This document shows, one piece after another, positions 1 through 6,356 of a stretch of 12,336 nt of DNA (within the stretch, counting starts at the first letter, position 1; each line of letters opens with the position of its first letter). The DNA is from an uncultured Roseburia sp. (lineage in GTDB: Bacteria; Bacillota; Clostridia; Lachnospirales; Lachnospiraceae), in assembly GCA_945928585.1 (NCBI GenBank), contig CAMENQ010000033.1, positions 1-12,336 of the forward strand, read 5' to 3'. The translations under genes and the position numbers were made by a program. A model generated the notes under the pieces. The model saw only the letters and a list, made by a program, of their open reading frames with translations, did no database searches and was not told the origin of the DNA.

Positions 1-165
1 AAATTTAAGGATGCAGGTATAGAGTTGTTTTTCCTTAGGACAAAAGACATCGAATATAGGCAGAATTGCGACCACTTTGAGCCATACTTGTCGATAATTG
101 ATATGATGATGAATTGTTCTAAGACTGAAATTAAACAGTATTTAAATGATTTTGAATTAATATAA
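1..165 (+). CDS. WbqC-like family protein, C-terminal 54 residues (5' end outside window)
   Basis: An open frame enters from the left edge and ends at TAA 163-165. The visible 54 residues contain the pattern F-E-P-Y-L-S-I-I-D-M-M-M-N followed by a short charged helix and the C-terminus. From memory this is the hallmark end of the WbqC-like family (proteins often found in O-antigen, flagellin-glycosylation and other surface-glycan clusters, whose exact reaction is not settled). The genes that follow on the same strand, an SGNH-domain protein and a carbamoyltransferase, fit a glycan-modification setting. The start, length and N-terminal motifs cannot be seen. A gap of 122 bases separates it from the next gene; no convincing terminator or promoter is visible there, so co-transcription is possible but not shown. 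Confidence 0.7.
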   Translation, partial: KFKDAGIELFFLRTKDIEYRQNCDHFEPYLSIIDMMMNCSKTEIKQYLNDFELI

Positions 166-287
166 AAAATTTGCCTTATCAAATAACCAAAATGGTCATT
201 TTATAGGTAAATTAAGTATTATAGTTAAAAAAAATATTATAATACCGATATATGTTATGTAAAATATAGACTGAGGAGGAAATAGTA

Positions 288-1985
288 ATGATACGTATGG
301 GTGTAACCCTGGATGATTTGCATGCAAAGAAAGATATATATATTTGGGAAGTGTCAAGAGATTCTTTGTTAACTTTTAGTTGGCTGGCTTGTCGGGGAAT
401 TAAAATAAATGGTTTTGTTACAGAAAAAAAGGAACTTCATACACAAAAATTCTTAGATGTTCAAGTGGTTGGGATAGAGAGTATATCAATTAAAGAAAAC
501 ATACTTCTTATAGTTCCGGATGAATATAAAAATGAATGTAATAATGTTCCGGAGAGTACAGAAAATATAGAAGTAAGTTTTTATGGAGATTTACTTGTAG
601 TAAATCAGGAACTTAATGAAAAAAAGATTATTTTATGCGGTTTGGGACAGAACTTTACACTGTATGAGAATTACCTTGCACAAAGCGGCTTTGCAGTTGA
701 CTCTTATGCGATAATAGGTAAAAATACGGGAGAAATTATATATAATAATAAACAGGTATTTCATAATAATAATATGCCTAAAAGCAGTGATTATACATAT
801 ATAATTGCAGAGCCAAATGAGGTAATCAGAAACAAGGTTGGAAGATATGTTCAACTTCTTGGAATTAAGGATATTTGCTTTTTTAACGAGTGGGTTGATG
901 ATGTTATTCTTCGCCAGAGTAATTTCTTTTTATTTATTGATAATGCACTTAAAAAGAACAAAAAATTGTTTTTATCAAAAAAATCCACAATATTTTGTGA
1001 ATCAATTTTTGATATGCTTCGTATGTACTCAATAGATATTGAAGGGTATTTACCTGAAAATATCTATGATTTTTGTTATGAGAATTTGGATGAAGCATTT
1101 GTTGTTATTACAGAAGCAGAACGTTCGGCAGTAGAACAAGTAGGAAACCAACTTGAACAGATAGGTTTGTCAATAGATAAACATGATTATGTGGGAATAT
1201 ATCCTGTACAGTGGAAAGGACATCCGGATATTTTTACGGATTGTATGGTAGAGTGTAGTCTTAAAGGAAATACAGAGCTGCCGGGAGTAAGAGTATTAGG
1301 TAACAGAGATGCTGATATAAAAATAATAGTATTGGGAGGTTCTACATCTACTTGCGATGCCTTTAAGCCAAAGAGCTGGGTTGAGTTCCTTTCTGAGTAT
1401 TTGATTAAAAATAATGTTTCTGCAGTAATATACAATATGTCTCATGAAGGACAGGACGTAACAAATGAATTATTAAGGCTGTTAAGAGATGGAATATGTA
1501 TACAACCGGATTATGTAATAAGTATGAGTGGTGTTAATAATTGCCAGCATAAAAAGGAGTTTAATAATGATTTTAATACTGTTATGTCTATGCGATGGCT
1601 AAATGCACTGGATCCTAATTCAGCAGTTTTATCCGGATTGCCAAGTAAAGAAGATGTATTTTCATACTGGACAAGAATTGAGAAAGTGATTAAAGCAACT
1701 ACAGAAATATACGGAGCAAAGTACCTTGGTTTTCTTCAGCCAATGTACATGGCAAAGAATAAAAAAAACTTATTTGACTATTTTATTTCAGAAAATGCAG
1801 GAAATACACAGGATACGCAGATAATAATGAATGGTGTATCTGATAATGAATTTTACATTAATCTGATTGATTTATTTTCTGAAGATGAAGGTATGTATAT
1901 TGATAACTGCCATTATACGACAGAAGCAAATAAGAAAATTGCCGAAACTGTTTGTGAATATTTAATGAATAGTATAAAAAATTAA
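288..1985 (+). CDS. SGNH-hydrolase-domain protein with two N-terminal Rossmann-like modules (glycan cluster)
   Basis: 565 residues. The C-terminal part has SGNH esterase/acyltransferase blocks: GGST at 350-353 with Ser352 as candidate nucleophile, Gly388 in the EGQ stretch (block II), G-V-N-N at 415-418 (block III Asn), and D539-N-C-H542 (block V Asp/His). The first 220 residues look like two tandem alpha/beta modules: one near 15-95, the other from about 110 starting K-K-I-I-L-C-G-L-G and resembling the nucleotide-binding-like N-terminal fold of PglD-type sugar-modifying proteins. No signal peptide or membrane segment is seen, so a cytoplasmic role on an activated or lipid-linked glycan is inferred, for example removal or transfer of an acyl group. 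The ATG at 288 is chosen because AGGAGG (274-279) lies 8 bases upstream; another ATG at 297 has poorer spacing. The carbamoyltransferase gene follows after 14 bases. The substrate cannot be read from the sequence. Confidence 0.72.
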   Translation: MIRMGVTLDDLHAKKDIYIWEVSRDSLLTFSWLACRGIKINGFVTEKKELHTQKFLDVQVVGIESISIKENILLIVPDEYKNECNNVPESTENIEVSFYGDLLVVNQELNEKKIILCGLGQNFTLYENYLAQSGFAVDSYAIIGKNTGEIIYNNKQVFHNNNMPKSSDYTYIIAEPNEVIRNKVGRYVQLLGIKDICFFNEWVDDVILRQSNFFLFIDNALKKNKKLFLSKKSTIFCESIFDMLRMYSIDIEGYLPENIYDFCYENLDEAFVVITEAERSAVEQVGNQLEQIGLSIDKHDYVGIYPVQWKGHPDIFTDCMVECSLKGNTELPGVRVLGNRDADIKIIVLGGSTSTCDAFKPKSWVEFLSEYLIKNNVSAVIYNMSHEGQDVTNELLRLLRDGICIQPDYVISMSGVNNCQHKKEFNNDFNTVMSMRWLNALDPNSAVLSGLPSKEDVFSYWTRIEKVIKATTEIYGAKYLGFLQPMYMAKNKKNLFDYFISENAGNTQDTQIIMNGVSDNEFYINLIDLFSEDEGMYIDNCHYTTEANKKIAETVCEYLMNSIKN

Positions 1986-1999
1986 AGGAAGAATGAAAA

Positions 2000-3847
2000 A
2001 TGTTTATTTTAGGAATATCAGGTTTATACCATGATTCAGCAGCCTGTCTTATCAAAGATGGGGAGATTATTGCTGCAGCACAGGAAGAAAGATTTACAAG
2101 GATTAAGCATGATCCAAATCTTCCGGTTAATGCGATGAAATATTGTTTACAGGAGGGGAGTATTACTGCAGACCAACTGGACGCAGTTGTATACTATGAT
2201 CAACCTATATTAACACTAAACAGATTTATGGCGAATGTTGTATCACTTGGTAAAGATGCAGGAAGATTAGTAGACAATTCATTTGATAATATGTTTGCGA
2301 ATAAACTATGGATACATGAGCAGATAAAAAAGGAAATCGGAAGTTTGGGTAAGTATGGTAAGCTTCTGGTAACAAAGCATCATATATCCCATGCGGCATC
2401 AGCATTTTATCCGTCTCCATATGACAAGGCGGTTATTTTAACGATTGATGGCGTTGGAGAATGGACAACAACTGCCATTGGAGTTGGGCAGGAAAATAAA
2501 ATCAACTTATTTGAAGAAATTAAATATCCTCACTCGTTGGGAATGCTGTATAGTGCATTTACATATTTCTGTGGATTTAAGGTAAATTCCGGAGATTATA
2601 AGTTTATGGGGTTGGCACCTTATGGAAAACCTATATATTATGATATTATTAAAGAGCATATTATAGATGTTAGAAATGATGGTTCATATCGTCTTAATTT
2701 GGAATACTTTGATTATTACAAGGGTGGAACCATGATTAATGATGAAAAATTTTCTATATTATTTGGTGGTCCGAGAAGACAACCGGAAAGTAGAATTACG
2801 CAAAGAGAGATGGATATAGCTGCTTCTGTTCAAAAAATTACAGAAGAGATAATTATTTTGCTTGCGAAACATGCTAAGGAAAAGTATGGAAACGATATTG
2901 ATAACCTTGTGATTGCCGGTGGTGTTGGGTTGAACTGTGTTGCAAATGGAAAATTACAGAAAGAGGGTATTTTTAAGAACATATGGATACAGCCGGCATC
3001 AGGTGATGCGGGTGGTGCGTTAGGAGCTGCATTATATATATATTATTCGTTTTTTTATAAAACGAGAAATGTCAAAGATAATGACAGTCAGAAAGGCAGT
3101 TTTTTGGGACCTGAGTATGGCAATAATGAAGTTAAGGAATATCTAGATGGTATTGGTGCCAAATATCATGAATATTCAGAGCATCAAAAATTGAATACAA
3201 AAATTGCAGAATTGCTCAGTAAAGAAAAAATTATTGGCTTAATGAGAGGAAGAATGGAATTTGGACCAAGAGCATTGGGGCATAGAAGCATTATTGCAGA
3301 TTGCCGTTCGCCATACATGCAGTCAAGAATCAATTTAAAAATAAAGTACAGGGAGTCGTTCAGACCTTTTGCTCCGATTGTTTTAAAGGAGCGCGAGCAG
3401 GATTATTTTGATTTATCATGTGAAAGTCCATATATGCTTAAAGTTGGAAATGTAAAAGAGTCCAGAAGAAAAGAGTTTAATTTGGAAGAACTTTTAGGAA
3501 AAGAAGAAGGAGATATGCTTAAGGTTGTTTCAGAAGCAAGATCTGATATTCCTGCAGTTACCCATGTGGACTATAGTGCAAGGATTCAGACTGTGGACTT
3601 TGCAAGAAATAAAGAATTGTATGAAATAATGAAAGAATATGAAAAACTTACAGGGTATGCTGTTTTGGTAAACACTTCTTTTAATGTACGTGGAGAACCA
3701 ATTGTATGTACCCCTAAGGATGCTTATGAATGTTTTATGAGAACGGATATGGATGTTCTTGTTATGGAAGACATTGTTTTGTATAAAGAGGAACAGGAGA
3801 AATTTAAGGATTCCATAGACTGGAGGGAAAAATATGCCTTGGACTAG
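2000..3847 (+). CDS. NodU/CmcH-family carbamoyltransferase
   Basis: 615 residues, full length for the family. It is expected to move a carbamoyl group from carbamoyl phosphate, through a carbamoyl-adenylate made with ATP, onto a hydroxyl of a sugar or similar acceptor. The N-terminal ASKHA/Kae1-like domain begins G-I-S-G-L-Y-H11-D-S-A-A. It contains the metal-site pattern H127-H-I-S-H131, the phosphate-loop-like I-D150-G-V-G-E-W, A-G-G-V-G-L-N (306-312) and S-G-D-A-G-G-A-L-G (334-342). The C-terminal domain has R-M-E-F-G-P-R-A-L-G-H-R-S (418-430) and N-T-S-F-N-V-R-G-E-P (558-567). All signature motifs are present, so it is probably active. AAGGAAG (1985-1991) supports the ATG. It lies 14 bases after the SGNH gene, and its end overlaps the next ORF by 14 bases. 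This points to one operon making a carbamoylated surface glycan; the acceptor is unknown. Confidence 0.9.
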   Translation: MFILGISGLYHDSAACLIKDGEIIAAAQEERFTRIKHDPNLPVNAMKYCLQEGSITADQLDAVVYYDQPILTLNRFMANVVSLGKDAGRLVDNSFDNMFANKLWIHEQIKKEIGSLGKYGKLLVTKHHISHAASAFYPSPYDKAVILTIDGVGEWTTTAIGVGQENKINLFEEIKYPHSLGMLYSAFTYFCGFKVNSGDYKFMGLAPYGKPIYYDIIKEHIIDVRNDGSYRLNLEYFDYYKGGTMINDEKFSILFGGPRRQPESRITQREMDIAASVQKITEEIIILLAKHAKEKYGNDIDNLVIAGGVGLNCVANGKLQKEGIFKNIWIQPASGDAGGALGAALYIYYSFFYKTRNVKDNDSQKGSFLGPEYGNNEVKEYLDGIGAKYHEYSEHQKLNTKIAELLSKEKIIGLMRGRMEFGPRALGHRSIIADCRSPYMQSRINLKIKYRESFRPFAPIVLKEREQDYFDLSCESPYMLKVGNVKESRRKEFNLEELLGKEEGDMLKVVSEARSDIPAVTHVDYSARIQTVDFARNKELYEIMKEYEKLTGYAVLVNTSFNVRGEPIVCTPKDAYECFMRTDMDVLVMEDIVLYKEEQEKFKDSIDWREKYALD

Positions 3848-4172
3848 CAGAGATGAAAAAGAAATTCTAAAAGAGTGGGCTGATAAACATGCCACAATAG
3901 AGCTGAATCAAAAATATCTTCCTATAATTGATAAAACTTCTGAAAGTTATTGGGAAACTTATGAAGAAACAAACAATGTTCGGGAATATTCATTTGATAG
4001 TATTCCAGAATTGAGAGAAATATTAAAAGAGCAATTAACAGAAGAGTATTTTGATGACATAATTACTGTATTATCAGTAGCTACATTAAAAAATAAGCCA
4101 ATAGATACAGGCGATAGTGGTAATAAAGATAAAAAAATATCTAATATTCCCGAATATGTTTATGTATTTTGA
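3834..4172 (+). CDS. Small hypothetical protein translationally coupled to the carbamoyltransferase
   Basis: 112 residues, not recognised. The ATG at 3834 lies inside the last codons of the carbamoyltransferase (stop 3845-3847), giving a 14-base overlap in another frame. GGAGGG at 3822-3827, 6 bases upstream, is a strong ribosome binding site, so this is very probably a real translationally coupled gene. The protein is soluble and acidic. A Trp/Lys/Glu-rich start is followed by a segment rich in Glu/Tyr/Trp (about 35-55), a helical stretch S-I-P-E-L-R-E-I-L-K-E-Q-L (about 56-68) and a Lys/Gly/Asp-rich tail ending in aromatic residues. No signal peptide, membrane segment or catalytic motif is seen. 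Coupling suggests a partner or acceptor-delivery protein for the carbamoyltransferase, which is inference only. Confidence 0.7.
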   Translation: MPWTSRDEKEILKEWADKHATIELNQKYLPIIDKTSESYWETYEETNNVREYSFDSIPELREILKEQLTEEYFDDIITVLSVATLKNKPIDTGDSGNKDKKISNIPEYVYVF

Positions 4173-4223
4173 TGTATTAAAAATTAACGGTTGAATGCTA
4201 TAATGAAGTTGACCAACAGACTC

Positions 4224-4270
4224 ATAATCCCTCACTGCGTAAGAAATTTTCATACACAGTGAGGGATTAT
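4224..4270. terminator. Long hairpin between convergent genes, candidate bidirectional terminator
   Basis: A perfect 14-bp inverted repeat (4224-4237 against 4257-4270) encloses 19 bases whose GTA/TAC and GAAA/TTTC can pair further. It lies between the 3' end of the glycan operon (plus, stop 4172) and the 3' end of the truncated rpn (minus, stop 4277), where a bidirectional terminator is expected. Neither side has a run of T, so intrinsic termination is not certain; it may instead stabilise RNA 3' ends or be a relic of a mobile repeat. Confidence 0.5.
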
Positions 4271-4276
4271 AAATGA

Positions 4277-4570
4277 TTATTGGTCTATTGATTTTTCGAA
4301 CTCATCTATACTGTCAGCATAAGCAGCCGCCTTATGCCACTTTGATAGTACATCCAAATCAGTTTCGGCGCTTATTTTGCCCTTAAGAGACTGCGGTATC
4401 TCACCTTTATCTTCTAAAAGTTCAAAAATATCTGAGATTTTTGTTTCAAGTATGCCCTCGATTCTGCCCTCGATTTTACCTTCGATTCTGCCTTCGATTT
4501 TGCCCTCGATACGTCCATCTTCCCTGAATACTTTCTTTGCTTCTTCCTCATCATATTCATATATTGACAT
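4277..4570 (-). CDS. Truncated second rpn copy: orphan RpnS-like C-terminal ORF
   Basis: 97 residues matching residues 248-336 of the intact Rpn at 7191-8201. Both begin M-S-I-Y-E-Y-D-E-E-E and share nearly every residue to the C-terminus, but this copy has two extra tetrapeptide repeats (six against four), which exactly explains 97 against 89 residues. The nuclease domain is absent: DNA similarity to the intact copy stops at 4579, five bases before the end of the IS at 4585. What remains is just the small protein that in known Rpn systems is translated from an internal start and inhibits the nuclease. The strong Shine-Dalgarno seen before the same ATG in the intact gene (7469-7478) has been lost; the nearest purine run, AAGGGG in the IS end, is 18 bases away. 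It is either a decaying fragment or an orphan antitoxin with weak translation. Homology is clear; expression is unproven. Confidence 0.7.
   Translation of the reverse strand: MSIYEYDEEEAKKVFREDGRIEGKIEGRIEGKIEGRIEGILETKISDIFELLEDKGEIPQSLKGKISAETDLDVLSKWHKAAAYADSIDEFEKSIDQ
4445..4516 (-). repeat. Six 12-bp units encoding G-(R/K/I)-(I/L)-E tetrapeptides
   Basis: Reading on the minus strand from 4516 to 4445, six 12-base units encode GRIE, GKIE, GRIE, GKIE, GRIE and GILE. The third-position and Arg/Lys codon differences between units show a slightly decayed tandem array. The intact rpn has four units at 7359-7406. Known Rpn proteins carry four-residue repeats of varying number in the helix at the antitoxin dimer interface. 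Confidence 0.85.
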
Positions 4571-4584
4571 ATTAGCAACTAAAA

Positions 4585-4604
4585 TGTACCCCTTGTCAAG
4601 GACA
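4585..4604. repeat. IS terminal inverted repeat, transposase 3' end (IRR)
   Basis: The plus strand reads TGTACCC at the outer edge and GGACA at the inner edge, matching the other end in 7 outer and 5 inner bases. On the minus strand the inner part contains a perfect outward-facing -35 hexamer, TTGACA (4599-4594). Confidence 0.8.
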
Positions 4605-4607
4605 TTT

Positions 4608-5579
4608 TTATTTATTTGTTTTAGGGAATGTTTGTTCGTTTGATTTAAAACTCACAATCCCTTCCAATGGATATATACCAGTAGTGATATACCCATAATA
4701 CTCATCAGGAGATAGTTTAGCCAACTGCCACTGATATCGTTCAGTATTATAATAATTCAACCAGTCGTCTATTATTGCTTTAACCTCCCTAAACTTTGTG
4801 CACTCGCTAACATCTATCTCATCTTTCATATGTCCAAAAAAGCTTTCTTGGGGAGCATTATCCCAACAATTCCCCTTTCTTGACATTGACTGACGTAATT
4901 GTTCATCTTTAACCAGCTGGATAAAGCTTGTGCTTGTATAATGACATCCCTGATCACTATGAATCAATGTTTCTTTGCTAAGCTCAATTCCATGATCTTT
5001 TACTAATTTATTAACAGTTTCAAGTACAAAATCCACCTCTAATGAATCGCTCAAAACATAAGATAATATCTGCTTTGTATATGCATCTAATATCGTTGAC
5101 AAATAGCAAAATGTCCCATTATAGGGTATATATGTAATATCTGTTAATAACACTTTCCTCGGACCATATGCCGTAAACTGACGGTTCAGAAGATTATCTG
5201 CAACATTATTTGTTTTTATAGCTTTTGCCATTCGCCTGTATGGATTGGCTTTTCTTACGGGACACACTAATCCATATTTATCCATCAGACGCCTTATCTT
5301 CTTTAGGTTCATAATAACCGGTGGATTCCAATGAATCATGCACATGTATATGCCACGAGCACCTTTGCTGTATCCCCGTTGATTATAGGCTTTTAATATC
5401 AGCTCAAAATCTTCCCTGTCTTTAATTTCTTTTTCTTTTCTGACATCAGCTGCATTTACCCATCGGTAATATCCTGAGCGGGAAACACCGGCTATATCAC
5501 AAAGCATACTGACACTCAACTGATTGTCATCTTCCTGAAGAGTATTATGAATAACTTCAAATTTCCACCCGGTACTCAT
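4608..5579 (-). CDS. IS3-family transposase OrfB (DDE catalytic subunit)
   Basis: 323 residues. An N-terminal part with the HTH_21-type stretch around residues 60-120 precedes the rve integrase core. Catalytic residues are visible: D147 (L-L-T-D-I-T-Y-I), D209 (I-H-S-D-Q-G-C-H-Y-T) and E245 (N-A-P-Q-E-S-F-F-G-H-M-K), with 35 residues between the second D and the E, the classic D,D(35)E spacing. R-K-G-N-C-W-D-N is also typical of the family. No stop or frameshift interrupts it. Its ATG overlaps the orfA stop by one base (TAATG), and orfB lies in the -1 frame relative to orfA. The active product is therefore probably an OrfAB fusion made by frameshifting at 5617-5624, with OrfB alone made by coupling. 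Only 3 bases separate the stop codon from the terminal repeat. Confidence 0.93.
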   Translation of the reverse strand: MSTGWKFEVIHNTLQEDDNQLSVSMLCDIAGVSRSGYYRWVNAADVRKEKEIKDREDFELILKAYNQRGYSKGARGIYMCMIHWNPPVIMNLKKIRRLMDKYGLVCPVRKANPYRRMAKAIKTNNVADNLLNRQFTAYGPRKVLLTDITYIPYNGTFCYLSTILDAYTKQILSYVLSDSLEVDFVLETVNKLVKDHGIELSKETLIHSDQGCHYTSTSFIQLVKDEQLRQSMSRKGNCWDNAPQESFFGHMKDEIDVSECTKFREVKAIIDDWLNYYNTERYQWQLAKLSPDEYYGYITTGIYPLEGIVSFKSNEQTFPKTNK

Positions 5580-6004
5580 TAGGCTTTCCTCTTTGCAGTA
5601 TTTTCCGTCTTGACAATTTTTTTTAAAAAGTCAACCTCCTGCCGTAAGTATTTTACCTCATTCAATATGCGGCTCAGTGTCTCTTCTGATTCTCCTGTAG
5701 TTCCTTCAGGTATTGATAATTCATCCTTTTTTCTTCGTGTTCGATTTTCTCCTTGTCTAAATCCATTTCCACTTTGTGCCTGACTCTTAATTCTCTGCAC
5801 AATGCTGTCTATCTGTTTTTGACCAAACATTTCCAAATCATATCCTAAATCTTCCATGATTTTTCTTGGTGCTATTCCTGCCTGATATGCCGTCCAAAAT
5901 GCCTCTTTAAATTCAATCGAAAAGTACAACTTATTCTTGGTTACCTTGAAAGTATATGGATTTGCCTTAAGCAACTTCATTTCTTTTGCTGTATATTCTT
6001 TCAT
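5579..6004 (-). CDS. IS3-family OrfA (helix-turn-helix protein)
   Basis: 141 residues. OrfA binds the IS ends and supplies the DNA-binding part of the OrfAB transposase. An N-terminal region with F-S-I-E-F-K-E-A-F-W-T-A-Y-Q-A-G and P-R-K-I-M-E-D-L-G-Y (about 28-55) is a helix-turn-helix-like unit. A basic, polar linker follows (about 75-95). A C-terminal heptad stretch, L-S-R-I-L-N-E-V-K-Y-L-R-Q-E-V-D-F-L (about 110-127), looks like the leucine zipper used for multimerisation in this family. GGAGAGG (6016-6010), 5 bases upstream, supports the ATG. The long leader before it carries IR-like repeats, so OrfA may bind its own promoter region. Confidence 0.85.
   Translation of the reverse strand: MKEYTAKEMKLLKANPYTFKVTKNKLYFSIEFKEAFWTAYQAGIAPRKIMEDLGYDLEMFGQKQIDSIVQRIKSQAQSGNGFRQGENRTRRKKDELSIPEGTTGESEETLSRILNEVKYLRQEVDFLKKIVKTENTAKRKA
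5617..5640 (-). promoter_or_regulatory. Programmed -1 frameshift site of the IS (Shine-Dalgarno plus A8 slippery run)
   Basis: On the minus strand AGGAGG (5640-5635) is followed after 10 bases by a run of eight A (5624-5617). Slipping by -1 there leads into an open frame with no stop that joins orfB in frame through its ATG. An upstream Shine-Dalgarno stimulating -1 slippage is known from dnaX and IS911-type elements. An alternative is transcriptional slippage on the same A run. Confidence 0.65.
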
Positions 6005-6030
6005 TGCATCCTCTCCAATCTGTATTTTAT

Positions 6031-6356
6031 TGTATCAGATGCCCTTACACTTAGGAATAATAAATTGTCCACTTTCACTAATTGCGTATCCTGATGTGCT
6101 GTCTACTTTATTGGATTTCACCCCTTTCTAATTCGTCTATTTTCTAGGGTCAACACATTTTTCCCATGTCCACATCTTAGTTTGGCAACAATTAGCTACA
6201 ATGTCTATTTTATTGGTTTTATTCCCTTATCAAGGTGTATACAATTAGGGATCCTTTTTGCTAATTCAGACCTATCACTTATCTATTATTTTCCCTAGCG
6301 GTAATCAACATTTCAAGCAATCCCTTCCTCTTGTTGTGTCCACCTTATAGGGTACA
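6031..6356 (+). repeat. Array of about ten degenerate units with 33-35 bp period, related to the IS terminal repeat
   Basis: The core TGTCYAY occurs at 6066, 6100, 6167, 6202 and 6337, with a one-base variant at 6134. Intermediate positions in the same phase are weaker: 6031 TGTATCA, 6236 TGTATAC, 6269 GACCTAT, 6303 AATCAAC. Successive spacings are 35, 34, 34, 33, 35, 34, 33, 34 and 34 bases. The last unit is the terminal repeat itself (6337-6356). Several units keep more of its sequence: CTAGGGT in the unit at 6134, TTAGGGAT in the unit at 6236 and TTTATTGG in the units at 6100 and 6202. All units point the same way. This fills the IS leader (6005-6356), which otherwise holds no gene. Transposase-binding iterons are the likeliest role (inference). 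Confidence 0.65.

Larger units (their letters stand above)
4585..6356 (-). mobile_element. Complete IS3-family insertion sequence (1772 bp, orfA-orfB)
   Basis: The element carries orfA and orfB on the minus strand and is bounded by terminal repeats of about 20 bp. The upstream end (6356 to 6337, minus strand) starts TGTACCC and ends GGACA; the downstream end (4585 to 4604, plus strand) also starts TGTACCC and ends GGACA, with a divergent centre. The boundaries are confirmed independently: alcohol dehydrogenase reading stops making family sense exactly at 6357, and rpn similarity ends at 4579. Flanking bases (AAAA at 4581-4584, TTAT at 6357-6360) give no target duplication. The element is longer than most IS3 members because of a 350-bp leader before orfA. 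Both reading frames are intact, so it may still be active. I do not assign a subgroup or name. Confidence 0.88.

Noticed and set aside
216..245. 8-bp inverted repeat and a TATAAT upstream of the SGNH gene
   Set aside because: The sequence is almost pure A/T, no -35 box sits at a suitable distance, and there is no T run, so neither promoter nor terminator is supportable.
4377..4643. 88-residue plus-strand frame with repeated L-P-S-I
   Set aside because: Antisense reading of the tetrapeptide repeats of the truncated rpn, crossing the IS boundary.
6031..6356. CRISPR array, because of a period near 34 bp
   Set aside because: The repeated part is short and degenerate, spacers are not unique sequence between identical repeats, and the series ends in the IS terminal repeat inside a transposable element.
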